Origin: G047528285 sp047528285
GTDB lineage: Bacteria; Pseudomonadota; Gammaproteobacteria; Enterobacterales; Enterobacteriaceae
Reading direction: 5' to 3'
Assembly: GCA_047528285.1 (NCBI GenBank)
Contig: CP180022.1
Span: forward strand, 1,447,033-1,511,032
Length of the DNA: 64,000 nt
The notes under the pieces are model-generated. The model was not told the DNA's origin, did no database searches, and was given only the letters and a program-made list of their open reading frames with translations. Shown one piece after another: positions 10,696 to 19,889 of this stretch; the stretch's first letter is position 1; every line of letters starts with the position of its first letter. The position numbers and the translations under genes were made by a program.

Positions 10696-11055
10696 ATGAA
10701 CCGTATCGCTTTTATTTTTACTCATGGACCGCACGGCAATTCGGCGGGACGGGAAGGTCTTGACGCGTTATTAGCCAATTCGGCTCTTGCCAAGGGTACC
10801 GGCGTTTTTTTTATTGCCGACGGTGTATTGCTATTATTACCTCAGCAGAAGCCAGAACAAATTCTAGCGCGGGACTTCGTAGCTACCTTTGGTTTGCTAT
10901 TACTTTATGAAATAAATAGTCTCTATCTTTGCGCCGATTCAGTGGTGGAGCGCGGCCTGGATTTAGGGACCGGCTGGGTTCTTGACGTTGAATCGTTACC
11001 TGCCGCCGATTGGCGGCAGAGGCTGGGCGACTATAATACTCTTATAACATTTTAA
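10696..11055 (+). CDS. tusC: Sulfurtransferase complex subunit TusC
   Basis: Second subunit of TusBCD. Starting at ATG 10696 gives MNRIAF and 119 aa, equal to E. coli TusC; an upstream TTG at 10684 would add four non-conserved residues. The conserved AGREGLDALLA and VFFIADGV segments are present. The ribosome-binding sequence is weak, suggesting translation coupled to tusD 14 nt upstream. tusB follows after 18 nt. Confidence 0.94.
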   Translation: MNRIAFIFTHGPHGNSAGREGLDALLANSALAKGTGVFFIADGVLLLLPQQKPEQILARDFVATFGLLLLYEINSLYLCADSVVERGLDLGTGWVLDVESLPAADWRQRLGDYNTLITF

Positions 11056-11073
11056 TGCGTCGGGGCCACCATT

Positions 11074-11361
11074 ATGCTGTACACCCTTAGCCGTTCTCCC
11101 TATGCCTGCGATTGGAAGGCGATGCTGCGTACTGCAAAATCCGGTGACGATCTATTATTGCTATCCGATGGGGTTATCGCTGGCCTGAATGGTTCTCCAA
11201 TCTTACGCACGCTAAGCGCCTCTCTCCTCACTCTGTATGCGCTGAAAAATGACATTGCTGCCCGAGGACTTTTTGCGCATTTTTCGCCTAATATTGCAAT
11301 AATCAGTTATACTGATTTTGTCAAACTAACTGAAATCCAGCTGAAGCAAATGGCATGGTAG
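11074..11361 (+). CDS. tusB: Sulfurtransferase complex subunit TusB
   Basis: Third subunit of the TusBCD sulfur relay. It has 95 aa, identical in length to the E. coli protein, with MLYTLSRSP at the start, the LLLLSDGV segment and the conserved end YTDFVKL...QMAW. It closes the tus cluster. The str operon promoter begins only 22 nt after its stop codon, as in E. coli. Confidence 0.94.
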   Translation: MLYTLSRSPYACDWKAMLRTAKSGDDLLLLSDGVIAGLNGSPILRTLSASLLTLYALKNDIAARGLFAHFSPNIAIISYTDFVKLTEIQLKQMAW

Positions 11362-11383
11362 GCCGGTGAGGGTTGTATATTTC

Positions 11384-11413
11384 TTGACAGTCTTTACCGG
11401 TCCGCCATAAAAT
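11384..11413 (+). promoter_or_regulatory. Sigma-70 promoter of the str operon
   Basis: TTGACA (11384-11389), an 18-nt spacer and TAAAAT (11408-11413) followed by TCGGCGTC. From memory, the -35, -10 and downstream discriminator match the E. coli str promoter closely. It sits between tusB and rpsL, 86 nt before the rpsL start. Confidence 0.75.
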
Positions 11414-11499
11414 TCGGCGTCCTCATATTTTACCTCGAGGTACCAAGAAGCAATTTATTACATGTTTGTTTAAGGAGTAAAATCCAGGAGCTTTACTGA

Positions 11500-11874
11500 A
11501 TGGCAACAATTAACCAGCTGGTACGTAAACCTCGCTCCATGAAAATTGCGAAAAGCAATGTCCCCGCGTTGGATGCCTGCCCGCAGAAACGTGGCGTATG
11601 TACCAGAGTATATACTACCACCCCCAAAAAACCTAACTCTGCACTGCGTAAAGTATGCCGTGTTCGTTTAACTAACGGGTTTGAAGTTACTTCCTATATC
11701 GGCGGTGAAGGTCATAATCTACAGGAACACTCTGTGGTACTTATTCGTGGAGGTCGTGTAAAGGACCTCCCTGGCGTACGTTATCACACTATTCGTGGTG
11801 CTCTTGATTGCTCCGGTGTTAAAGACCGCAAGCAAAGTCGATCCAAGTACGGCGTAAAGAAGCCAAAAGCTTAA
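11500..11874 (+). CDS. rpsL: 30S ribosomal protein S12
   Basis: Decoding-centre protein of the 30S subunit. It has 124 aa as in E. coli and is almost identical (MATINQLVRKPR at the start, SKYGVKKPKA at the end). The TTPKKPNSALRKV loop keeps the wild-type lysine near residue 43 where streptomycin-resistance changes occur. AGGAG lies upstream of the ATG. It is the first gene of the str operon. Confidence 0.98.
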   Translation: MATINQLVRKPRSMKIAKSNVPALDACPQKRGVCTRVYTTTPKKPNSALRKVCRVRLTNGFEVTSYIGGEGHNLQEHSVVLIRGGRVKDLPGVRYHTIRGALDCSGVKDRKQSRSKYGVKKPKA

Positions 11875-11967
11875 TGGCTCTTCGTCAAGTAAGATCAAAC
11901 ATTTCATTAACTCTGTCAAAGAACTCATCGAGTTTTGGACACTCCTGAATTAATAACGGAGTATTTT
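11875..11967 (+). promoter_or_regulatory. rpsL-rpsG intercistronic spacer, probable S7 autoregulatory site
   Basis: A 93-nt spacer, close to the length of the E. coli spacer that S7 binds to repress its own operon and where S12-S7 translational coupling occurs. Stretches such as GAGTTTTGGACA, CCTGAATTAA and AACGGAGTATTT agree with the E. coli spacer as I remember it. Neighbouring spacers in this genome have lost all similarity, so this implies retained function. Confidence 0.6.
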
Positions 11968-12438
11968 ATGCCACGTCGTCGTGTCATTGGTCAACGTAAA
12001 ATCTTGCCAGATCCAAAGTTCGGATCTGAGCTTTTAGCCAAATTTATTAATATCCTGATGGTAGATGGTAAGAAATCTATCGCAGAGACTATTGTCTATT
12101 CTGCGCTGGAAACCCTAGCGCAGCGTTCTAGTAAAGCTTATCTGGAAGCTTTTGAAGTAGCATTAGACAATGTACGTCCGACTGTTGAAGTTAAGTCACG
12201 TCGCGTCGGTGGTTCTACTTATCAAGTACCAGTAGAAGTTCGTCAAGTTCGTCGCAATGCCCTGGGAATGCGGTGGATTGTTGAAGCCGCTCGTAAACGT
12301 GGCGATAAATCTATGGCTTTACGTTTGGCGAATGAACTTTTTGAAGCAGCAGAAAACAAAGGTAGTGCTGTGAAGAAACGAGAAGAGGTTCACCGTATGG
12401 CCGATGCCAATAAGGCGTTTGCCCACTATCGTTGGTAG
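11968..12438 (+). CDS. rpsG: 30S ribosomal protein S7
   Basis: Primary 16S rRNA-binding protein that nucleates the head of the 30S subunit. The ATG at 11968 gives MPRRRVIGQRK and 156 aa; an upstream frame extension to 11935 is spacer. The GGSTYQVPVEVR loop and the C-terminal HRMADANKAFAHYRW are conserved. GGAG precedes the start by 7 nt. Confidence 0.98.
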   Translation: MPRRRVIGQRKILPDPKFGSELLAKFINILMVDGKKSIAETIVYSALETLAQRSSKAYLEAFEVALDNVRPTVEVKSRRVGGSTYQVPVEVRQVRRNALGMRWIVEAARKRGDKSMALRLANELFEAAENKGSAVKKREEVHRMADANKAFAHYRW

Positions 12439-12535
12439 TCTTACTGCAGTAATCATGTTAATCCAGCGGACAGCAGCTCATGAAGTCTCTTAGTTGAATC
12501 GGCTGGAACGAACTCTTCAGTAATCGAGGATTCAA

Positions 12536-14641
12536 ATGGCTCGTACAACACCCATTGCACATTACCGTAATATCGGTATCAGTGCGCACATTGACGCGGG
12601 TAAAACCACTACGACCGAACGTATTTTGTTCTATACAGGTGTAAACCACAAGATCGGTGAAGTTCATAATGGCGCTGCCACTATGGATTGGATGGCGCAA
12701 GAGCAGGAACGTGGTATTACCATCACCTCCGCTGCAACCACCTGTTTCTGGGCTGGCATGGCCAAGCAATTTGATTTGCATCGCATCAACATCATCGACA
12801 CCCCAGGACATGTTGACTTCACCATTGAAGTGGAACGCTCCATGCGCGTGCTTGATGGAACGGTCATGGTTTATTGTGCAGTAGGTGGTGTACAGCCACA
12901 ATCTGAAACTGTATGGCGTCAGGCAAACAAATATAAAGTGCCGCGTATTGCGTTCGTTAATAAAATGGATCGCATGGGTGCTAATTACTTGCGGGTAGTT
13001 AAACAGCTTAAAACCCGCCTGGCTGCTAACCCAGTTCCGATTCAGTTAGCTATCGGTGCGGAAGAAACATTTACTGGCGTCATCGATCTGGTTAAAATGA
13101 AAGCAATCAACTGGAGTAATGTGGATCAAGGCGTAACTTTTACTTATGAGAAAATCCCTGCCAATTTGGTTGATCTGGCTGATAAATGGCGCCAGCACCT
13201 CGTTGAATCCGCAGTGGAAGCATCTGAAGAGCTAATGAATAAATATCTTGGCGGAGAAAATCTGACTGAAGAAGAGATCAAACACGGCTTGCGGCAACGT
13301 GTTTTGCATAACGAAATCATCCTTGTTACCTGTGGTTCTGCGTTTAAGAACAAGGGGGTTCAGGCGATGCTGGATGCGGTTATAGAATACTTACCGGCAC
13401 CAACCGACATAGCTGCCATCAATGGGATGCTTGATAACGGCGAGACAAAATCTGCGCGTCTTTCCAGTGATGACGAGCCTTTTTCGGCGCTGGCTTTCAA
13501 AATTGCTACCGATCCTTTTGTCGGAAACTTGACTTTCTTGCGTGTCTACTCCGGGATTGTCAACTCCGGTGATACTGTATTGAACTCAGTGAAGGGTAAG
13601 CGCGAGCGTTTTGGGCGTATCGTACAGATGCATGCTAATAAACGTGAAGAAATTAAGGAAGTACATGCCGGAGACATTGCTGCGGCTATCGGGCTGAAAG
13701 ACGTGACTACCGGAGATACTTTATGCGATCTATCTGCGCCAATTATCCTTGAACGTATGGAATTTCCTGAACCAGTTATTTCCGTTGCTGTGGAACCCAA
13801 AACTAAGGTGGACCAAGAAAAGATGGGTCAAGCTCTGGGTCGTCTTGCGCAAGAAGATCCCTCTTTCCGGGTTTGGACCGATGAAGAGTCCGGTCAGACT
13901 ATTATTGCAGGAATGGGCGAACTGCACCTTGAAATCCTTATCGATCGTATGCGTCGCGAATTTAACATCGAAGCCAACGTCGGTAAGCCGCAAGTGGCTT
14001 ATCGCGAAACGATTCGTTCCATTATTGAACAGGAAGGTAAATTTATTCGTCAGACTGGTGGCCGCGGGCAGTTTGGCCATATATGGTTGCGTATTGAACC
14101 AATGGAACCCGGCGGAATAGGTTATGAATTTCTGAACGAAATAGTTGGCGGAGTGGTACCAAAAGAATACATACCTGCGGTTGATAAAGGTATTCAGGAG
14201 CAACTAAAAAGCGGTGTTCTAGCTGGTTATCCGATTGTAGACATCCGCGTGGCTGCTTTTGATGGTTCTTACCACGAAGTGGATTCTTCGGAAATGGCAT
14301 TTAAGATTGCTGCTTCTATAGCCTTCAAAGAAGGTTTCATGAAAGCAAAACCAGTTCTTCTGGAACCTATCATGAAGGTAGAAGTTGAAACGCCTGAAGA
14401 CTATGTAGGCGACGTGATTGGTGATTTGAATCGTCGTCGCGGTATAATTGACGGTATGGAAGAGACCACGACAGGGAAAACCGTTCGTGTGCAGGTCCCT
14501 TTGTCTAACATGTTCGGTTATGCTACAGATCTGCGTTCACAGACACAGGGTCGTGCTTCTTTTTCCATGGAGTTCCTGAAGTACCATGAAGCACCGAACA
14601 ACGTCGCTCAGACCATTATCGAAACCCGCAGACCCAAGTAA
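12536..14641 (+). CDS. fusA: Elongation factor G
   Basis: Translocase GTPase of protein synthesis; it also acts in ribosome recycling. The protein has 701 aa (E. coli 704). GTPase motifs are AHIDAGKT (17-24), the switch I segment with ERGITI near 58-63, DTPGH (88-92) and NKMD (142-145). Domains II to V follow in order, including the GGRGQFGH segment of domain IV. GAGG precedes the ATG by 6 nt. It lies 97 nt after rpsG and 72 nt before tufA. Overlapping antisense frames up to 157 codons are shadows. Confidence 0.98.
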   Translation: MARTTPIAHYRNIGISAHIDAGKTTTTERILFYTGVNHKIGEVHNGAATMDWMAQEQERGITITSAATTCFWAGMAKQFDLHRINIIDTPGHVDFTIEVERSMRVLDGTVMVYCAVGGVQPQSETVWRQANKYKVPRIAFVNKMDRMGANYLRVVKQLKTRLAANPVPIQLAIGAEETFTGVIDLVKMKAINWSNVDQGVTFTYEKIPANLVDLADKWRQHLVESAVEASEELMNKYLGGENLTEEEIKHGLRQRVLHNEIILVTCGSAFKNKGVQAMLDAVIEYLPAPTDIAAINGMLDNGETKSARLSSDDEPFSALAFKIATDPFVGNLTFLRVYSGIVNSGDTVLNSVKGKRERFGRIVQMHANKREEIKEVHAGDIAAAIGLKDVTTGDTLCDLSAPIILERMEFPEPVISVAVEPKTKVDQEKMGQALGRLAQEDPSFRVWTDEESGQTIIAGMGELHLEILIDRMRREFNIEANVGKPQVAYRETIRSIIEQEGKFIRQTGGRGQFGHIWLRIEPMEPGGIGYEFLNEIVGGVVPKEYIPAVDKGIQEQLKSGVLAGYPIVDIRVAAFDGSYHEVDSSEMAFKIAASIAFKEGFMKAKPVLLEPIMKVEVETPEDYVGDVIGDLNRRRGIIDGMEETTTGKTVRVQVPLSNMFGYATDLRSQTQGRASFSMEFLKYHEAPNNVAQTIIETRRPK

Positions 14642-14713
14642 GCTTTAAGGTTTACAATTATAATATCCCGTATTTTACTCTTTAGTAAAAATATCAGAGT
14701 GAGGAATATAACC

Positions 14714-15898
14714 GTGTCTAAAGAAAAGTTTCAACGTACAAAACCACACGTTAACGTCGGGACTATAGGCCACGTTGACCATGGTAAAACCACTTTGACC
14801 GCCGCCATCACTACCGTTCTAGCAGAGGCCTATGGTGGTAGCGCTCGCGCCTTTGATCAAATTGATAACGCGCCAGAAGAAAAGGCCCGCGGAATCACTA
14901 TCAACACCTCACACGTTGAGTATGATACCCCGATCCGGCACTACGCGCACGTAGATTGCCCGGGGCATGCAGACTATGTGAAAAATATGATTACCGGCGC
15001 AGCTCAGATGGACGGTGCAATTCTGGTCGTTGCCGCAACTGACGGGCCGATGCCACAGACCCGCGAGCATATCTTGCTGGGTCGCCAGGTAGGGGTGCCT
15101 TATATCATCGTATTTATGAATAAATGCGACATGGTTGATGATGAGGAGCTGCTAGAATTGGTGGAAATGGAAGTGCGTGAACTGTTGTCGCAGTATGACT
15201 TCCCAGGAGATGACACCCCGGTGATTCGCGGATCCGCTCTGAAAGCGCTAGAAGGCGACAAGGTTTGGACGCAAAAGATTATCGAACTGGCCGAAGCGCT
15301 AGACAACCATATTCCTGAACCGAAGCGCGCTATTGATAAACCCTTTCTTCTGCCAATTGAGGATGTGTTCTCTATTTTAGGCCGAGGCACTGTGGTAACT
15401 GGCCGCGTGGAACGCGGCACCATCAAGGTTGGTGAAGAAGTGGAAATTGTAGGCATAAAAAATACCGCAAAAAGCACCTGCACTGGTGTTGAAATGTTTC
15501 GTAAACTTCTGGATGAAGGTCGTGCCGGGGAGAACGTAGGAGTATTACTTCGAGGAACAAAGCGTGATGATGTCGAACGAGGTCAAGTACTGGCCAAGCC
15601 TGGCTCAATCAAACCGCACACTCAATTTGAAGCGGAAGTTTATATTCTGAACAAAGACGAAGGTGGACGCCACACGCCGTTTTTTAACGGCTATCGTCCA
15701 CAATTCTACTTTCGTACTACTGACGTGACCGGTACAATTGAATTGCCGAAAGGCGTTGAAATGGTGATGCCTGGGGATAACATAAAAATGGTTGTCAACC
15801 TAATTGCACCTATTGCTATGGATGATGGTCTACGCTTCGCTATTCGTGAAGGTGGGCGTACCGTTGGTGCTGGTATTGTTGCAAAAGTTCTTGCTTAA
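14714..15898 (+). CDS. tufA: Elongation factor Tu
   Basis: GTPase that delivers aminoacyl-tRNA to the ribosome. The start is GTG at 14714 (SKEKFQRTKPHVNVG), as in enterobacterial tufA, preceded by GAGGAA; this gives 394 aa, the standard length. A GTG five codons upstream would add non-conserved residues. Motifs are GHVDHGKT (19-26), DCPGH (81-85) and NKCD (136-139). It is the last gene of the str operon. The window shows only this one tuf copy. Confidence 0.98.
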   Translation: MSKEKFQRTKPHVNVGTIGHVDHGKTTLTAAITTVLAEAYGGSARAFDQIDNAPEEKARGITINTSHVEYDTPIRHYAHVDCPGHADYVKNMITGAAQMDGAILVVAATDGPMPQTREHILLGRQVGVPYIIVFMNKCDMVDDEELLELVEMEVRELLSQYDFPGDDTPVIRGSALKALEGDKVWTQKIIELAEALDNHIPEPKRAIDKPFLLPIEDVFSILGRGTVVTGRVERGTIKVGEEVEIVGIKNTAKSTCTGVEMFRKLLDEGRAGENVGVLLRGTKRDDVERGQVLAKPGSIKPHTQFEAEVYILNKDEGGRHTPFFNGYRPQFYFRTTDVTGTIELPKGVEMVMPGDNIKMVVNLIAPIAMDDGLRFAIREGGRTVGAGIVAKVLA

Positions 15899-16571
15899 GA
15901 AATAGAGTTTTATACTGTGTTCCTTAACCAAAATGAAAGGATAAGTCTTGGAGGATACGGCCCTCTGAAGTTTTATTATAAAATCCCAAGGTTCAAAAGG
16001 AACGTTTGATTATTTTTCCGCTTATGTCTATCCGCGCGTCTGTAAAAACGCGGATAGGTATTTACCTAGTCTTAACAATCATAAAATCATCTTTATTATA
16101 AGCAGTGGTTGAAAACCTGTTCACTTTTTTGTAATTTTATACTTGACTTATAAAAACTAAGTCGTAAGTAGTATTTCTGCATTCGTGGCCATCAGCAAAA
16201 AAAATTAAAAAGTGAACGGTTTTCAGAATATCGCTTACAAAAAATGTTGTATTGAAAGGCCTGATAGAAAACGTCAAAAATATCGAATTTACTGCAACGA
16301 GGTTGCATTAATTTTTAGTGATATATTTTAAAATCGCTTTATTTTTGAATATACAATATTAATTTTTTATAATCGTACAGGATAAGTGTTATTCTCTATA
16401 TTATCGATACCGGATGATCTACCGGTTAAGGCAGTCTGTTTCAGACTAAATAATTATTTTTAATAACTCTGCACTTGCAAAAGAACACCAAAGAATGTTT
16501 CGATATCTGATTGTACTAAATCATGATTCCTAGGTTATTAAACTGCACATTACGCAACGGTCCTTCCATTT
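15899..16571. other. Spacer between tufA and mnmA
   Basis: About 670 nt with no supported gene. It holds a probable terminator at 16028-16057 and a small hairpin with arms AGTCTG and CAGACT near 16432-16447. The rest is AT-rich and featureless. Confidence 0.6.
16028..16057 (+). terminator. Possible terminator of the str operon
   Basis: A 9-bp perfect GC-containing stem CTATCCGCG / CGCGGATAG with a 12-nt loop, 130 nt after the tufA stop. The following T-tract is poor, so efficiency is uncertain. It is the only strong hairpin between tufA and mnmA. Confidence 0.45.
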
Positions 16572-17696
16572 ATGATACTTCCACATGCCAGAAAACAATT
16601 AAAAAAAGTAATTATTGGTATGTCTGGCGGAGTCGATTCATCTGTTTCTGCTTGGTTGTTACAGCAGCAGCGCTATCGGGTAGAAGGGGTGTTTATGAAA
16701 AACTGGGAAGAAGATGATGATGAGGAATATTGCGCCGCGGCAAGGGACCTAGCCGATGCCCAAGCGGTTTGCGATACCTTGAAGATTCCTTTACATACCG
16801 TTAATTTTTCCGCTGAATATTGGAATAATGTTTTCGTGCATTGTCTTGCAGAATATCAGGCTGGTCGAACTCCCAATCCGGATATTCTATGTAATAAGGA
16901 AATCAAGTTTAAAGCCTTCTTAGAATTTGCTTTAGAAGATCTCGGGGGTACATTTATTGCCACAGGCCATTATGTGCGCCGAGTCGACGACATGGACGGG
17001 AAAAGTCGTCTTTTACGGGGATTGGATGATAATAAAGAGCAAAGCTATTTTCTCTATACATTGGGTTTTGAACAACTTGCACGTTGCCTTTTTCCGATCG
17101 GAGCACTAGATAAATTAGAAGTCCGTCGCATCGCCGCTTCGCTTGGCTTGACAACCGCCGCTAAAAAAGATTCGAGTGGCATCTGTTTTATCGGTAAGCG
17201 CAAATTTCGGGATTTTCTCGCCCGCTACCTGCCGGCGCAGCCTGGTGTGATTGTATCAGTTAATAACCAGAAAGTCGGCTACCATCAGGGGTTGATGTAT
17301 CATACGTTGGGGCAGCGGAAAGGTCTAAGAATTGGCGGAATTCGTGATGCCAGCGAGGAGCCCTGGTATGTGGTAGATAAAGATCTTAAAAATAACCGGC
17401 TAATTGTCGCCCAGGGATATCATCATTCATGCTTGATGTCTACTGGGCTTATCGCCGGTCAGTTGCACTGGGTTAATCGAAAAGCGCTTACTAAACCGCT
17501 GCAATGTACGGTAAAAACCCGTTACCGTCAACCAGACATCGATTGTTTGGTAACGCCACAGATAGATGGGCGTTTGCAAGTTACCTTTAATCAGGCGGTA
17601 CCTGCCGTAACACCAGGCCAGTCAGCCGTGTTTTATTTGTCGGAACTTTGTTTGGGAGGAGGAATCATTGAAGCGCGTAAACCATTATGTCCCTGA
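16572..17696 (+). CDS. mnmA: tRNA 2-thiouridine(34) synthase MnmA
   Basis: ATP-dependent thiouridylase that installs the 2-thio group at U34 of Lys, Glu and Gln tRNAs using sulfur from the Tus relay. The 374 aa (E. coli 368) contain the PP-loop GMSGGVDSS (16-24), the cysteine in PDILCNKE (Cys107) and the catalytic cysteine in SSGICFIG (Cys205). The C-terminal barrel ends in GQSAVFY...LGGGIIE. The start is the first in-frame ATG; residues 1-9 are not conserved. hflD follows after 165 nt. Retention together with tusBCD suggests the pathway is functional. Confidence 0.97.
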   Translation: MILPHARKQLKKVIIGMSGGVDSSVSAWLLQQQRYRVEGVFMKNWEEDDDEEYCAAARDLADAQAVCDTLKIPLHTVNFSAEYWNNVFVHCLAEYQAGRTPNPDILCNKEIKFKAFLEFALEDLGGTFIATGHYVRRVDDMDGKSRLLRGLDDNKEQSYFLYTLGFEQLARCLFPIGALDKLEVRRIAASLGLTTAAKKDSSGICFIGKRKFRDFLARYLPAQPGVIVSVNNQKVGYHQGLMYHTLGQRKGLRIGGIRDASEEPWYVVDKDLKNNRLIVAQGYHHSCLMSTGLIAGQLHWVNRKALTKPLQCTVKTRYRQPDIDCLVTPQIDGRLQVTFNQAVPAVTPGQSAVFYLSELCLGGGIIEARKPLCP

Positions 17697-17861
17697 AATC
17701 ACCCAGAGACTTATCTCCTTTTTACTCATGATTTTTCTGTCGTATCTGAATACTCAGTTATAGCATAAGCAAGTAAGCTTTCCTCCTAGCTTGCTTTTAG
17801 AGCAGGGAATTAAATACTGGGTAAAGTTAGCTTTAGTGAATGATGGATACCAGGAGGTATT

Positions 17862-18494
17862 TTGCCAAAGAATTATTTTGACATTACGCTAGCGCTTGCG
17901 GGGATCTGTCAAAGCGCACGCCTTGTGCAGCAGCTTGCCCATCAAAGCCAGTGTGATGCACAACCTTTGCGTGTTTCGCTCCAAAGTTTGATAGATCTAA
18001 ATCCGCCGTCTGTATATGCTGTCTACGGTGATAATCCTCCGATTCATCTTCGGATGGGATTAGAAACACTGCAAAGTGTGCTGAATGCATCATCGCGTGA
18101 AAGGCTTGGTTCCGAGCTGACCTGTTATACACTGGGGCTAATGCTACTTGAACGTAAGCTAAACAGTAATCGTAGTGCGCAGAAAGAATTGAGCCGCCGC
18201 ATCGATGGACTCGACCGTCAACTAAGCCATTTTGATGTGGTATCGGATACGCTTATTAGCGCCATGGCTAGCATTTATGTGGATATTATAAGTCCTCTCG
18301 GACCACGCATTCAGGTTACCGGCAGGCCGGCAGTCTTGCAAAACACGCAGATTCAGGCTAAAGTGCGCGCTGTGCTACTTGCAGGAATTCGATCTTCCGT
18401 TCTTTGGCAACAGCTCGGAGGTGGAAGAGTACAGCTAATGTTTAGCCGAAATAGGTTGTTTAAAAAGGCTAAACAGATTCTTACAAATTCTTAA
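17862..18494 (+). CDS. hflD: High-frequency lysogenisation protein HflD homologue
   Basis: Peripheral membrane protein known in E. coli for binding phage lambda CII; its housekeeping role is unclear. The 210 aa (E. coli 213) align end to end (KNYFDITLALAGICQSARL, YVDVISPLGPRIQ-like segment, GGGRVQLMFSRNRL). The start is TTG at 17862, fixed by an AGGAGG 4-5 nt upstream and by the conserved second residues; E. coli also uses a non-ATG start here. It sits between mnmA and purB in the standard order, 24 nt from purB. Confidence 0.93.
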   Translation: MPKNYFDITLALAGICQSARLVQQLAHQSQCDAQPLRVSLQSLIDLNPPSVYAVYGDNPPIHLRMGLETLQSVLNASSRERLGSELTCYTLGLMLLERKLNSNRSAQKELSRRIDGLDRQLSHFDVVSDTLISAMASIYVDIISPLGPRIQVTGRPAVLQNTQIQAKVRAVLLAGIRSSVLWQQLGGGRVQLMFSRNRLFKKAKQILTNS

Positions 18495-18518
18495 TTTTTT
18501 TAGGAGTAGCGCAAATTG

Positions 18519-19889
18519 ATGAAACTATCCTCGTTGACTGCCGTTTCGCCTATTGATGGTCGTTATAGTGATATATCTAGCTCATTGCGTGCTATTTTCA
18601 GCGAATTCGGTTTGCTAAAATTCCGCGTGCAGGTAGAAGTACGTTGGCTGCAAAAACTAGCCTCCTTTGAACCTCTCAAAGAGGTTCCGCCTTTTAATGA
18701 CAACGAAAAAGGTTACCTTGACGCGATTGTTACAAATTTTAAGGTAGCGGACGCCGAGCGTATAAAAAATATTGAGTATACTACAAATCACGACCTGAAA
18801 GCAGTAGAATATTTTCTGAAAGAAAAAATGGCTGCATTGCCCGCATTGTGGACGGTGCGTGAATTCATCCATTTCGCTTGTACTTCCGAGGATATCAATA
18901 ATCTTTCCTACGCGCTTATGCTATCCACCGCCCGCGAAGCAATTCTACTTCCAGCTTGGCGCAAAATTATCGATGGCGTAAAGACGCTTGCTGAACGTTA
19001 TCGGGATATTCCTTTGCTTTCTCGCACCCACGGACAACCGGCAACCCCCTCCACTTTGGGGAAGGAAATGGCAAATGTGGCCTATCGTATGATGCGTCAA
19101 TATCTTCAGCTTGAACAGGTAGAGATTCTTGGTAAGATTAACGGCGCAGTTGGAAATTACAATGCCCACATGGTGGCATATCCTGAAGTGAATTGGCATC
19201 GCTTCAGCGAAGAATTTGTTACTGGGCTAGGAATCAGTTGGAACCCCTATACTACACAAATTGAGCCGCATGATTATATTGCCGAAATTTTTGATTGCGT
19301 AGCGCGATTCAATACTATTGTTATTGATTTCGATCGTGATGTCTGGGGGTATATCGCGCTTAATCATTTCAAACAACGCCCTGTCGCTAGCGAAATTAGT
19401 TCTTCGACCATGCCGCATAAAATTAACCCTATTGACTTTGAGAACTCAGAAGGAAATCTGGGCCTTGCGAATTCGATTATGAACCATTTGTCGGCAAAAC
19501 TGCCTATTTCTCGCTGGCAGCGGGATTTAACCGATTCTACTGTGCTGCGCAATTTAGGCGTCGGTATCGGTTATGCGCTTATCGCTTACAGGTCTACGCT
19601 CAAAGGAATCAGTAAACTAGAAGTAAATCATCTACATTTATTGGCAGAGTTGGATAATAATTGGGAGGTACTAGCTGAACCTATACAAACTGTAATGCGC
19701 CGTTATGGGATTGAAAAACCTTACGAAAAGCTAAAAGAATTCACTCGCGGTAAACGCGTTGATTCTGAAGGCATAAAAGCTTTTATCGATAGTCTGCCAC
19801 TTCCAAAAACGGAAAAATTCAGACTGAAAATGCTGACACCAGCTAACTATATTGGTCGCGCTGCGACGATGGTTGACGAATTGAAATAG
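18519..19889 (+). CDS. purB: Adenylosuccinate lyase
   Basis: Catalyses two fumarate-releasing steps of purine synthesis: SAICAR to AICAR, and adenylosuccinate to AMP. The ATG at 18519 gives MKLSSLTAVSPIDGRY and 456 aa, the E. coli length. The fumarase/aspartase superfamily signature SSTMPHKINP, with the catalytic serine loop, lies near residues 295-305; SRTHGQPAT near 170 carries the catalytic histidine. AGGAG lies upstream. Together with guaB and guaA it shows that nucleotide synthesis is retained. Confidence 0.97.
   Translation: MKLSSLTAVSPIDGRYSDISSSLRAIFSEFGLLKFRVQVEVRWLQKLASFEPLKEVPPFNDNEKGYLDAIVTNFKVADAERIKNIEYTTNHDLKAVEYFLKEKMAALPALWTVREFIHFACTSEDINNLSYALMLSTAREAILLPAWRKIIDGVKTLAERYRDIPLLSRTHGQPATPSTLGKEMANVAYRMMRQYLQLEQVEILGKINGAVGNYNAHMVAYPEVNWHRFSEEFVTGLGISWNPYTTQIEPHDYIAEIFDCVARFNTIVIDFDRDVWGYIALNHFKQRPVASEISSSTMPHKINPIDFENSEGNLGLANSIMNHLSAKLPISRWQRDLTDSTVLRNLGVGIGYALIAYRSTLKGISKLEVNHLHLLAELDNNWEVLAEPIQTVMRRYGIEKPYEKLKEFTRGKRVDSEGIKAFIDSLPLPKTEKFRLKMLTPANYIGRAATMVDELK

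Noticed and set aside
12458..12901. 147-codon open frame on the minus strand
   Set aside because: It lies antisense to fusA and follows its codon pattern; no independent start signal or protein similarity.
13730..14203. 157-codon open frame on the minus strand
   Set aside because: Antisense shadow of fusA.
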